This document shows positions 7,802 through 15,439 of a stretch of 18,650 nt of DNA, in pieces. A model generated the notes under the pieces. The model had not been told where the DNA came from and made no database searches. It was given only the letters and a program-made list of their open reading frames with translations. This stretch comes from CAIVSN01 sp036171455 (GTDB lineage Bacteria > Patescibacteriota > Gracilibacteria > BD1-5 > UBA2023): the NCBI GenBank assembly GCA_036171455.1, contig JAVHRB010000018.1:1-18650 (forward strand), read 5' to 3'. Both the position numbers and the translations under genes were made by a program. How positions within the stretch are numbered: the stretch's first letter is position 1; each line of letters opens with the position of its first letter.

Positions 7802-8767
7802 ATGTATTCCCGCTTTTCCAAAAAAGAAATCGTAGCTCTCAGCATTACCGGGATTACTACGTTTTCTTTGGTTTCCGTGCTTTTCTCAGCAAGCGCCAGC
7901 TCCCCTACTACCGAAGATTTTTTGACGGGATTAGAAAAAGCGTTTCCTAAAACTACGACAGGTGCGACAAACGTTACCCCAGTAAATCCTATTGTAGAAC
8001 CAACGGCCACAGGAACCACGGTAAATACCGGAAATACGACCACGACCAATGGTTCGCATACTACTACGACCACGACGGGAAATACAAATACGACCACATC
8101 AGACCAAAACAGTTCTACGACGATAGGCAATACTACGTATTCCAGGAATACCGGGGTTACGAGTACAACTCAGGCTGCTCCGACCAGTATTACACAAATA
8201 CAACCTCAAACGACCACTTCCACTTCACTTTCGAACCCAAATGACATTTCCACGGGTTCGAAACCATTGTCCGAATTATCCAATCCAGGAACGAATTCTT
8301 CAGCGACCAGTGACAACTCATCTCTTAAGTGAGGAAATACTTCTCCAACGAATCCGGTTTCGCTTAACAGTGCCAGCCAATGCAAGCTCCCGGCAATCGA
8401 CATCCTCCAAGTGGAAGAACTCGATACCAAGACGGTCGTACGATGGAGAGAAGTCATCGGAGCCGTGGGATATGACGTAATGAAACGATCCCAATCGGGT
8501 CAATTCGTTTTTATTGAACGAGTCAAAACCCCTATCTATACCGCACATCTGGCTAGGGGTAAGGTAAAATATGAGGATTTAAAAATCGCCGCAGTCTGTA
8601 GCGATACAAAAACTGCATCTATCAATACTTCCAAAGTTACTCGTGTCAAAACCGGCCCTGTCCAATTGCTCCTTATACTCTTACTTTCAATGAATATCGG
8701 TGCCATGTTCATGCTCCAAAAGAAATTAGCTTTTCGGAAATATTTTATGAAATTCATTCGAGGATAA
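7802..8767 (+). CDS. Thr-rich surface protein with FN3-like domain and C-terminal TGP-TM anchor
   Basis: A 321-aa exported protein. A hydrophobic N-terminal segment (about 10-33) acts as signal or anchor. A low-complexity stalk of Thr, Ser, Asn and Gly fills about 50-200, typical of glycosylated or extended linkers. A fibronectin-III-like domain follows (about 205-280: VVRWREVIGAVGYDV, then GQFVFIERV, then KIAAVCSD). The end is Lys-Thr-Gly-Pro, a hydrophobic helix (LLLILLLSMNIGAMFML) and a basic tail. Codon 177 is TGA (8330-8332) in the stalk; without recoding the anchor domain is lost. The last ~115 residues resemble the end of the 16848-18494 protein. It probably displays something on the cell surface. 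A strong two-way terminator follows. Confidence 0.83.
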
Positions 8768-8786
8768 CAACTTGAATTTCAACACA

Positions 8787-8821
8787 TAATAAAATCTCTC
8801 GAACTCCGAGAGATTTTATTA
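8787..8821. terminator. Two-way intrinsic terminator between convergent genes
   Basis: A perfect 15-bp inverted repeat (8787-8801 with 8807-8821) surrounds the 5-base loop AACTC. The core AAAATCTCTCG/CGAGAGATTTT is flanked by A on one side and T on the other, so it can terminate both the surface-protein operon (+) and hisS (-). It lies in the 64-base gap between their stop codons. Confidence 0.88.
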
Positions 8822-8831
8822 AAACGATAAA

Positions 8832-10190
8832 TTACTCTGTAAATTCTTCTTCTGTATTTACTATCGGTTCGATAATAATCCAATCCTTTGCCGGTACATA
8901 AAAATCCAATTCTTTTGGGTCAATCTGAGCGAGAACCTTATCGAGAAGTTCGCTAATTTTTACTTCGACCTGGGTACCATGGAGCATATCTTTGAGTTGG
9001 CAAACCCCTTTCTTTGCCTCCATAATCCCTACGATGGCCACAAATCTCGCTTTGAGACGGTTTGCCTTTTTCATTTGGATTTTGAGAGACGGTGTTCCTA
9101 AAGACAACAGGGAATTCAATCCTCGATTTCTCGCCTCAATCGAGAGAGGAAGCATGATTTTTTTCGCTTCATCGCCCAACTGGATAAAACACAGGTGGAT
9201 ACCATCTTTGTTTCTGAGAGTTACACCAGTTTCCATTACTGCTTCTATCAGTCGTTCCGCCCCAAAAGCGAAACCGATTGCTGGAATTTCTTCTTTGTAT
9301 CCGAGTACTTTAGCAAGTCCATCATATCGACCTCCTCCACCGAAAGAATCCTGTGTACGTCCAGAACCGTCAACCCATTCCCAAACGGTGTGAGAATAGT
9401 AGTCCAATCCCCGAACCAAGGTATGATCTTCGATATAATCGACTCCGAGAATATCGAGATATTCTTTTACTTTCGCATAAAATTCCGCGGAGTCCTTTTT
9501 GAGAAAATCCGTCATTTTCGGCGCGACCTTGAGCAATTCCTTTACGTCCTCATTTTTGGAATCAAGAAGTCGGAGTGGGTTGGAATTGAGTCGGGCCTGG
9601 TCGACTTCGTCAAGTAGATGCCGTCGGGCCTCGAAAAAACTTTGGAGTTCCAAAATATATTTTTCACGTTCTTTGGCGATTCCAAGCGTATTGATTTTAA
9701 CGGTATATTTTCCCTTGAGACCAAGACCGTCGAGAATCGAACATCCAACATATATCATGTTCGCATCTAAAATCGGATCGACTTCTCCGATGATTTCCCC
9801 GCCCACTTGATGAAATTGGCGATATCTTCCTTTTTGTGGTCGATCGTACCGGAAATGCGGTTCCATATAGTACCAGTAGACCGGTTGAGGTTCCTCTTGG
9901 AGATTGTTTTCGATGTAAGCTCGGAGTACTCCTGGAGTAGACTCTGGTTTCAATACGAGTTCACGACCCTTTTTGTCGGTCAATTCATACATCTCTTTGG
10001 AAACCACATCGGAACCGATACCAGCAGAACGAACAATCAAATCCTTAGTCTCGACAACCGGGGTAGAAATTCGGGTGAATCCACTTTTGCGAAATTCGTG
10101 ACGAACGACTTTTTTTACGAAATTAAAATACCTCTGGTATTCGCCAAAAAGGTCTTGCATTCCGCGAACGCGCTGTGGAAATTCTGCCAT
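8832..10190 (-). CDS. hisS: Histidine--tRNA ligase
   Basis: A 452-aa class II synthetase that charges tRNA-His. Motif 2 is YYMEPHFRYDRPQKGRYR (107-124), continuing with QFHQVGGEIIG (125-135). The histidine-specific loop LVRGLDYYSHTVWEW lies at 258-272. The Gly-rich FGGGGRYDG is at 283-291, motif 3 (AIGFAFGAERL) at 304-314, and a C-terminal anticodon-binding domain follows from about 330. The last ~30 residues (DFYVPAKDWIIIEPIVN) extend slightly beyond many family members. It has many glycines but not one TGA codon, unlike the genes around it, as if recoded triplets were avoided in a highly needed gene. The start ATG follows a candidate promoter within a few bases. Confidence 0.98.
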   Translation of the reverse strand: MAEFPQRVRGMQDLFGEYQRYFNFVKKVVRHEFRKSGFTRISTPVVETKDLIVRSAGIGSDVVSKEMYELTDKKGRELVLKPESTPGVLRAYIENNLQEEPQPVYWYYMEPHFRYDRPQKGRYRQFHQVGGEIIGEVDPILDANMIYVGCSILDGLGLKGKYTVKINTLGIAKEREKYILELQSFFEARRHLLDEVDQARLNSNPLRLLDSKNEDVKELLKVAPKMTDFLKKDSAEFYAKVKEYLDILGVDYIEDHTLVRGLDYYSHTVWEWVDGSGRTQDSFGGGGRYDGLAKVLGYKEEIPAIGFAFGAERLIEAVMETGVTLRNKDGIHLCFIQLGDEAKKIMLPLSIEARNRGLNSLLSLGTPSLKIQMKKANRLKARFVAIVGIMEAKKGVCQLKDMLHGTQVEVKISELLDKVLAQIDPKELDFYVPAKDWIIIEPIVNTEEEFTE

Positions 10191-10193
10191 AAA

Positions 10194-10222
10194 AGTCTAG
10201 GTAATTAACGATAAGCTCTCAA
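10194..10222 (-). promoter_or_regulatory. Candidate hisS promoter
   Basis: On the minus strand TTGAGA (10217-10222), a 17-base spacer and TAGACT (10194-10199) lie directly before the hisS ATG. Use of this pair would give a leaderless or nearly leaderless message. A second possible -10 box, TATACT (10222-10227), lies upstream without a good -35, and would give about 30 bases of leader. Confidence 0.4.
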
Positions 10223-10242
10223 GTATAGGAAACCATGAGAAG

Positions 10243-10264
10243 AAAAACAGCGCCGGAGCGCTGG
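10243..10264 (-). terminator. Intrinsic terminator after the HtrA gene
   Basis: On the minus strand the stem CAGCGC/GCGCTG (10258-10263 with 10248-10253) with loop TCCG is followed by TTTTT. It ends transcription of the protease gene, which stops at 10341, before hisS begins. Confidence 0.75.
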
Positions 10265-10340
10265 AACGTTCTTGGAGTGTAGCAGAAGCAGAAGGAAAAG
10301 CAAGGCGAAGTCACGTATTTTTTGCTTCGAATCCGTTAAT

Positions 10341-11549
10341 CTAGCTTTCCCCTAATACGAGATCTACCACTTCCAGCTGATTCCCCGTTTTCTTGAAGAC
10401 TTTGAGCGAAACCTTGTCGCCTGGCAACTTCTCTGACAAAGCGTCACGAAGCCCAAATGTGGCTGTGAGTTTTTTACCATCCGCCTCTACGATGATATCC
10501 CCCTCCTTGAGACCAGCTTTTTCCGCTGGGGAATCTGGAACGATGGCAGGATATCCATTTTCTCCCGCTATTACCGCCCCTTCGGAAAATACCAAACTGA
10601 GGGCATCTGCCGTCGTTTTATTGAGTGGAGTATATCGAACCCCGATAAATGGACGCTTGATTTGACCGTATTTTACCACGGATTTGATCATAGCTTCAAC
10701 TACTCGTCCAGAAAGCGGAATACTGAATCCAATACCATTCGCTCCAGCGGAAATTGCCGTATTAATTCCGACAACTTTTCCTTGGAGATTGACGAGTGGA
10801 CCTCCGGAATTGCCTGGATTAATAGCAGTATCGGTCTGAATCAATCCAGAAAGGGCTTCTACTCCTCCGGAACTGCCATCCGATGCCTCAATCTGTCGCC
10901 CCAATCCGGAAACAACCCCAAATGTGACCGTATTCTGAAATTCTGCGAGCGCATTACCGACTGCCACGACGAACGAACCTATTTCCACCTGCCCCTGCGA
11001 ATCCACAAAACCCAATGGCGTTGCTCAGAAATATGGGGTATTGACATCCGTAAATGCACGGATTACGGCCAAATCGGTAGTCGGATCATAAGCGAGTACC
11101 TTACCAATGAGTTCGCGACCATCTGCAAGAATAATTGTATAATCCGCCTTCGGATCACTGACTACATGCTTGTTTGTAAGAATATATCCTTCTTTGGAAA
11201 CAAAAAATCCGGTTCCTCCTCCGATTTTTTTGCGGACAGTTCCCGCTGGCTCATAAAAAAATCAGTATGGATCGGTTCGATAGGTTTGAACTTCCCGGGT
11301 AATCACTATAGAGACTACCGACGGACTCACTTGGCTTGCGATAGATTTTACTCCAGACTCCAGATTCGAAAGATTGGAATTCGACTGTACTATAGATACC
11401 GGCTGAGAAGAAACGGGCTTTTGAGCGTTTGTCTCCGTAAAAGTCGAACCAATGGTATTCGCGAGGAATTTTACCATCATATAGGCCGAAACTGAAGAAA
11501 GTACCATACAAATAGCAATGGTAGCCAAAAATAATCGGGCAAATTTCAT
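10341..11549 (-). CDS. HtrA/DegP-family serine protease with PDZ domain
   Basis: A 402-aa membrane-anchored protease that degrades misfolded or damaged proteins outside the membrane. An N-terminal hydrophobic segment (about 5-33) is a signal anchor. A Ser/Asn/Gln-rich linker leads to a trypsin-like domain with the full triad: His128 (TNKHVV), Asp159 (TTDLAV) and Ser248 (NPGNSGGP). One PDZ domain follows (about 290-395: SPAEKAGLKEGDIIVEADG). Two codons are TGA: 96 (DPYGFF) and 175 (YFGATPLG), so under the standard code only the C-terminal part would be found. One PDZ domain and an anchor are typical of HtrA/DegS-like forms. It is a single-gene unit with a candidate -10 box upstream and a terminator downstream. 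Confidence 0.95.
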
Positions 11550-11613
11550 ATGAAAAATTAAAATGTAAACAATGGGATTTTAGTTGATTCTTTTCAAGTC
11601 ATTCCTATGGCGC

Positions 11614-11619
11614 ATTATA
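11614..11619 (-). promoter_or_regulatory. Candidate -10 box for the HtrA gene
   Basis: A perfect TATAAT on the minus strand, about 65 bases before the HtrA start codon and just after the terminator of the preceding gene. No good -35 hexamer is seen at 16-18 bases, so the call rests on the -10 box and its position. Confidence 0.42.
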
Positions 11620-11643
11620 ATCACACCGTATTAAAAAGGAATT

Positions 11644-11669
11644 AAAAATGGCCCGCTGGGAAGCGGACC
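11644..11669 (-). terminator. Intrinsic terminator after the 74-aa gene
   Basis: On the minus strand the 7-bp stem GGTCCGC/GCGGGCC (one G-T wobble; 11663-11669 with 11650-11656) has a 6-base loop and is followed by ATTTTT. It lies 21 bases after the TAG at 11691. Confidence 0.7.
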
Positions 11670-11690
11670 GGTGTTGTTGGGAGTATCCAG

Positions 11691-11915
11691 CTAACGGATG
11701 GCAGACAGTGAACCTCCACGTAATTTCGAACGACCATCAGAAAGTTTCTGTGAAGTCATTCGAAGATTTCTGTGATATTCGGGATCCACATCTTCGGTCC
11801 GACGCAGGGGTCTACCCTGGTTGTTGAAACGTTGCTGGCATCCTGTCTCTTCCAATACTTCATTGGCCACGCTCGAAAGTAGGGCAAGAAAATTGGTATA
11901 TGCAAGAGAACTCAT
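11691..11915 (-). CDS. Small basic hypothetical protein (74 aa)
   Basis: An unrecognised 74-aa protein. The first ~25 residues (MSSLAYTNFLALLSSVANEV) form one amphipathic or weakly hydrophobic helix. The rest is Arg-rich and hydrophilic (GRPLRRTEDVDPEYHRN, then a tail with SKLRGGSLSAIR), probably unstructured. I chose the ATG at 11915 because AAAGGAA lies 5 bases before it, the clearest Shine-Dalgarno-like site in the window; a longer frame to 11957 begins at a non-ATG codon. It has no TGA. It appears to be its own unit, with a stop at TAG and a terminator just after. The strong ribosome site and terminator suggest a genuinely expressed small protein. Confidence 0.68.
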   Translation of the reverse strand: MSSLAYTNFLALLSSVANEVLEETGCQQRFNNQGRPLRRTEDVDPEYHRNLRMTSQKLSDGRSKLRGGSLSAIR

Positions 11916-12005
11916 GATATTTCCTTTATGTTTGTATTTCGCTTGACAATCAAGCACGGAAATTCTACAAAAAAAAATGTATTTACAACTTTTTTTCTAA
12001 AGAAA

Positions 12006-12815
12006 TTATGTTGGTTCCACGATTCGGATTTTCTCAAGTCGTATACACTTTCCATTATTGATTTCGACAATGAGTCCACAGACGACTCATGGACCCATAT
12101 CCGTTTGTTTTTTGGGGGAAAAATGTCAGGTTCACGAGATAAAATTCGGCATCCAAGCAGTAAATTCCTGTCCGATAGAGGAATGTAATGCTCCCGTCAT
12201 ACCCACATCAGTAATTGCTCCAGTTCCAGTAGCAAGAATCCGATCATCATTGGTCTGAACGTGCGTATGGGTTCCGTATTGCAAGCTTACTTTTCCAGAT
12301 ACCCATTCCGCCATACAGTAGCTTTCCGCCGTACTTTCCCGATGGAAATCTACGATAATACCATCGTAATTCGCGAGTGGGTGTTCTATGAGGATTTCCT
12401 CGATTTTCAAAAAAGGATTGTACACGTCATCCTTGAGGAAATTCCCAGAAATCAAATTGATTACGAGAAGTTTTTTTCCATTTTTTTCAAAAACTCCGAA
12501 TCATTTTCCTGGAAACCGGTAATGTTTCGATTCATAGAAATTTGCCGGACGAAGTTGCGGGGAATTTTCCGCATCCATATATTCCGATATAAATTCCATA
12601 CTGGAAAAACTATGGTTTCCCCCCGTAAAAATATCGACTCCGGATTTTTGCAAATCCTGCAAATGTTGAGGAATCGGTCCTTTGCCATTGGTGAGGTTTT
12701 CGGAATTTGCAATCACAAAATCCGGTGTATGTTCGGCACGGAGTCAGGGTAAATACCGGGCGAGTAACTCTCTCCCCTTTCGTCAAAATATATCGCCGAA
12801 TACCAGAATTTTCAT
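12006..12815 (-). CDS. YmdB/TIGR00282-type metallophosphoesterase
   Basis: A 269-aa two-metal phosphoesterase. YmdB proteins of this family hydrolyse 2',3'-cyclic nucleotides and affect biofilm and motility choices in Bacillus. Likely metal ligands are all present: Asp8 (FGDIFG), Glu39 and Asn40 (NSENLTNGKG), Asn67 and His68 (GGNHSF), His158 (VDFHRE), and His183 and His185 (GTHTHVQT). The family motifs LRPANF (88-93) and ITDVGMTG (201-208) are also seen. Six codons are TGA (12783, 12744, 12501, 12132, 12126, 12087), for example FGRKG and YRFPGKGFG, and reading them as Gly restores the full domain. It follows the peroxiredoxin gene by 15 bases and shares its transcript. A role in RNA turnover or signalling is inferred from the family. 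Confidence 0.93.
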
Positions 12816-12830
12816 AGGTATGATTAAATT

Positions 12831-13274
12831 TTATTGGATTTCTTTCAACAATCGTTCCGCATGGCCCGTAGCTCGGACATTTCTCCATTCCTCAAGAATT
12901 TTCCCAGTGGAATCCAAGAGAAAGCTCGATCGGAGCATGCCGAAAATCTTCTTTCCATACATATTTTTTTCTCCCATTACGGCAAATTGCCTCACGAGCG
13001 AACCATCGTCGGAAATCAATGGTATTCCAATACCGCAAGAAATTTGAAAATGATTATGAGATTTTACATCATCCAAAGAAACACCAATTATCTGAATACC
13101 TTTCGACAAAAAATCCTCTTTGAGTCGAGTAAAATCCTGACCTTCGAGCGTACATCCAGGAGTATCATCCTTTGGATAAAAATAAAGAAGCGTTCTCGGG
13201 CTAGTAGAGAGAATTTTTGAAAAATCCAAGGACACAGTGGTTCCTTCAGGATTGACTATGCTATATAGCGACAT
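12831..13274 (-). CDS. bcp: Thiol peroxidase, Bcp/PrxQ family
   Basis: A 147-aa peroxiredoxin that reduces hydrogen peroxide and organic peroxides using thioredoxin-like donors. The peroxidatic Cys41 lies in YPKDDTPGCTLEG. The usual resolving Cys five residues later is Gln46. A different Cys80 lies in the helix after VKSHNHFQISCG, matching the PrxQ subtype that keeps its resolving Cys in helix 3. Other family marks are VSLDDVKSH (65-73), PLISDDGSLV, then EKNMYGKK, SSFLLDSTGKI and a C-terminal GHAERLLKEI. It contains no TGA. The length fits the family. It is the first gene of a two-gene unit with the phosphoesterase. A 137-base gap separates it from the DedA gene upstream. Confidence 0.94.
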   Translation of the reverse strand: MSLYSIVNPEGTTVSLDFSKILSTSPRTLLYFYPKDDTPGCTLEGQDFTRLKEDFLSKGIQIIGVSLDDVKSHNHFQISCGIGIPLISDDGSLVRQFAVMGEKNMYGKKIFGMLRSSFLLDSTGKILEEWRNVRATGHAERLLKEIQ

Positions 13275-13411
13275 GAAAAAAATAATTATGAAATCAATGT
13301 AACATACAAACTCGTTTTAATTTAAATTAATCCGATTAGTTATTGAGAAGTAAAATAAACTTCGGATTTTATTATTTTCAAAAATTCAGTAAGTATTCTT
13401 CGTAATATATT

Positions 13412-13993
13412 CTACCGTTTCTTTCTCAAAAACCAAACTACGAATATTACGAGACTTATGAGAACAACAATCTTGATTTCCGGCAAATATTTTTCGAACA
13501 AGCCAATGGCAGCTTCTCCAAAATAGTATCCGGAGAGTGAAAGTATAGAACACCAAAGGGTTGCTCCCACCAAAGTAATTCCAGCAAATAGTGGCAACGG
13601 CATACGAAAAATTCCAGCTGGTAGGGAAATTAAATGACGAATAACCGGCAGTAATCTCCCAAGAAACGTATACCAGTTCGCATTTTTTAAAAATAATGTT
13701 TCTGCTTCTTCGTATTTCTTGTGATGAATGAAAAAATACTTTCCATATTTTATGATAAACGGTTTTCCGAGGTATTTGCCAATGGAATAATTGACCGATG
13801 CTCCCAACAAACTTCCAAATCATCAGGCGAGGATAGCAACCCACAAAGGATATCCCCCCTTAGCAGCAATAACTCCCGCGGGAATCATGATAATCTCGCT
13901 CGGAAGTGGGAACAGGCTGGATTCCACAGCCATGAGCAAAAATATAACCCAAGGCTGGAGATCCCCGAAAAACAAAATGAACTGTTGCGACAT
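13412..13993 (-). CDS. DedA family membrane protein
   Basis: A 193-aa multi-pass membrane protein of the DedA/SNARE-associated family. Members act as lipid flippases, and some carry undecaprenyl phosphate across the membrane. The N-terminal re-entrant motif is VESSLFPLPSEIIMIPAG. It is followed by LAGGFGSLLGASVNYSIGKYLG, the glycine-rich region after the first hairpin; the YFGEAAIG stretch and a final TM helix come before the basic end FLRKKR. The Arg of the conserved FLGRLLPVIRHLISLPAG motif is present. Two adjacent codons are TGA (13823-13825 and 13820-13822), giving Gly-Gly in LAGGFG. The start ATG is one base after the PAP2 stop codon, so the two genes are coupled. I preferred this ATG over an upstream TTG at 14017. 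Confidence 0.92.
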
Positions 13994-13994
13994 G

Positions 13995-14591
13995 CTAGAG
14001 TTTGAAAAAAGAAGCAATTTTAAGGGGGATCATATGGAATTTGGTTTTAATACCGGCCTTGTCACGATACACGATATACACCCTCGCCAAAAGTGCCCCA
14101 ATAATTACTCCGACGAACACATCTCCAAAATAATGAACTCCGGAAACCACTCGACAAATCAACATAATGACTCCAAATACGGCAAAACCCGAAGAAACCG
14201 GCATACTTAAAAAATACCCGATAGCTACTACCGAAGCTCCTGCGAAAATAGCATGCCCCGAAGGAAACGAATTATCCGGGAGATGATTAATAAGCGGCGG
14301 AATATTCGAAATCGTTTCTGGCCTGGGACGAATCGGTAGACCAAACTGCAATACCCAATATACTCCGAAAGCAAACATGATAGCATAAAAAATATCGAGC
14401 GCGATGATTTTGTATCCGACTTCTTTTTTGAACGTTCCATAGAGCCAGAGCCCAATAAGGAGAATGACTACCATTAAAATTTCGAAATCCGAAAAAAATC
14501 CAACAGCTGGGACAAGCGAATCGCCTTGGGATACGAATCCCCGAAAAAACAGGGAAATGGAAATGTCGAGTTCTATCAATGAATTAAACAT
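13995..14591 (-). CDS. PAP2-family membrane phosphatase
   Basis: A 198-aa, about six-helix membrane phosphatase of the PAP2 superfamily, which dephosphorylates lipid phosphates such as undecaprenyl pyrophosphate or phosphatidylglycerol phosphate. The active-site motifs are IRPRP (87-91), PSGH (110-113, with the acid/base His113) and CRVVSGVHYFGD (146-157, with the nucleophile His153 and Asp157). The Lys that usually opens motif 1 is missing at the expected position and Cys replaces the usual Ser before Arg147; both are mild departures. It has no TGA. Its ATG lies inside the last codons of yidD (8-base overlap), and DedA follows after one base. The context points to envelope lipid-carrier recycling. 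Confidence 0.93.
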   Translation of the reverse strand: MFNSLIELDISISLFFRGFVSQGDSLVPAVGFFSDFEILMVVILLIGLWLYGTFKKEVGYKIIALDIFYAIMFAFGVYWVLQFGLPIRPRPETISNIPPLINHLPDNSFPSGHAIFAGASVVAIGYFLSMPVSSGFAVFGVIMLICRVVSGVHYFGDVFVGVIIGALLARVYIVYRDKAGIKTKFHMIPLKIASFFKL

Positions 14592-15024
14592 GGGAATCTG
14601 AATGAAAAGTTGATTGAAATTCGTGAGAATTCGGATTTTTATGCAAACTTTGGTTCGAACAGGATTTGACTACCCCGGGTACCGGATCGAATCCTCATTT
14701 CGACCAAGGATTGCACGCTATAATACGTCGAATAGAATAAAATCAACCCCGTATCGCCCCATGCCGTTCGAGGGCCTCAAGTGCGAACGAGCTACAGCTG
14801 GGAAAGTGTTTGCAGTACGGCGGTTTGTTCAGAGCTTTTGCCCAGAAAGAATGATCTGGCGATAGCAAAAAACGATACACTCGAATCAGGAATATACCTA
14901 TATTTCGAGGAAACCTATATATTGACAATCCTATGTTTCGCAAGGTCGCAACATAGGAAACTCATGGAGAATTAGAAATTTTGTGGCCGAGAAATGCTTG
15001 GCGCTGATGTTTGAATGATGACAT
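14584..15024 (-). CDS. yidD: YidD membrane protein insertion efficiency factor, extended
   Basis: A YidD-family protein; YidD aids YidC-dependent insertion of membrane proteins. The core is RVYRFLLSPDHSFW, then CKHFPSCSSFALEALERHG, then IACNPWSKGGFDPVP. Codons for RGGF (14743) and SKGGF (14695) are TGA, and recoding restores the conserved HPWNPGG-like motif. YidD is usually 70-90 aa; this frame has about 30 extra C-terminal residues and up to ~50 extra at the N-terminus. The start is uncertain: ATG 15024 (chosen; it needs a third TGA at 14962) lies just after the rplT terminator, while TTG 14943 would give 119 aa. An 8-bp inverted repeat (14930-14957) covers the TTG. rnpA and rpmH, the usual neighbours, are absent. 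PAP2 overlaps its end. Confidence 0.85.
14930..14957. repeat. Inverted repeat in the 5' part of yidD
   Basis: CCTATGTT (14930-14937) and AACATAGG (14950-14957) are perfect 8-base arms around a 12-base centre that can add two more pairs. It is not followed by a T-run on either strand, so it is not a terminator. It could be an operator or a structure near the yidD translation start. Confidence 0.4.
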
Positions 15025-15039
15025 GAGAAGTCGTTTTTC

Positions 15040-15062
15040 AAAAAAATCCCCCTTGCGGAGGA
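15040..15062 (-). terminator. Intrinsic terminator of the rpsT-infC-rpmI-rplT operon
   Basis: On the minus strand TCCTCC and GGGGGA pair (one T-G wobble; 15057-15062 with 15047-15052) around a GCAA tetraloop of GNRA type, followed by seven T. It lies 6 bases after the rplT stop codon. Confidence 0.8.
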
Positions 15063-15068
15063 AATCTT

Positions 15069-15413
15069 TTATTTTACGAATGTTACGACTTTTGCAAAAA
15101 CCTCTGGGTGGCTAATCGCAAGATTAGACAAGGCCTTTCGATCAATTTTTACATTCTTGAGATAGAGTAGGTTGATGAATGCTGAATAGGTCAATCCAAG
15201 AGCTCTAACCGCAGTGTTAATACGAACGTTCCAAAGTCGTCGGAAGGTTCGCTTCTTTGCACGTCGGTCAATGTAGGCATTAGTACCTGCTTTTGCTACG
15301 GCATTCTTGACTCGGGAAAATACATTTCCGTTCATCAATTTATATCCTTTTGCCTTGGCAATGAGATTTTTATGTCGGTTGTGGGAGGCGACTCCTCGTT
15401 TAACTCGTGTCAT
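15069..15413 (-). CDS. rplT: Large-subunit ribosomal protein bL20
   Basis: A 114-aa bL20, a basic protein that binds 23S rRNA early in large-subunit assembly. The N-terminus MTRVKRGVASHNRHKNLIAKAKGY (first 20 shown by VKRGVASHNRHK, 4-15) is the extended basic tail. The globular part has RRAKKRTFRRLWNVRIN, then LTYSAFINLLYLKNVKIDRK and LSNLAISHPEVF, all typical. It contains no TGA and ends at TAA. It follows rpmI by 26 bases in the order infC-rpmI-rplT that most bacteria share. In some bacteria bL20 represses this operon by binding its messenger; no clear mimic of its rRNA site is seen here. Confidence 0.98.
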   Translation of the reverse strand: MTRVKRGVASHNRHKNLIAKAKGYKLMNGNVFSRVKNAVAKAGTNAYIDRRAKKRTFRRLWNVRINTAVRALGLTYSAFINLLYLKNVKIDRKALSNLAISHPEVFAKVVTFVK

Positions 15414-15439
15414 ATATTAAAAACTAAATAAATGAGATA

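Noticed and set aside
8030..8110. Repeated ACGACC/ACTACG units as a tandem repeat or CRISPR-like array
   Set aside because: They are codons of a Thr-rich protein stalk with no regular spacing or unique spacers.
14641..14705. tRNA-like GGTTCGAAC and TCGAATCC stretches
   Set aside because: No matching T-stem, anticodon arm or acceptor stem can be drawn, and the stretch is the C-terminal coding part of yidD.
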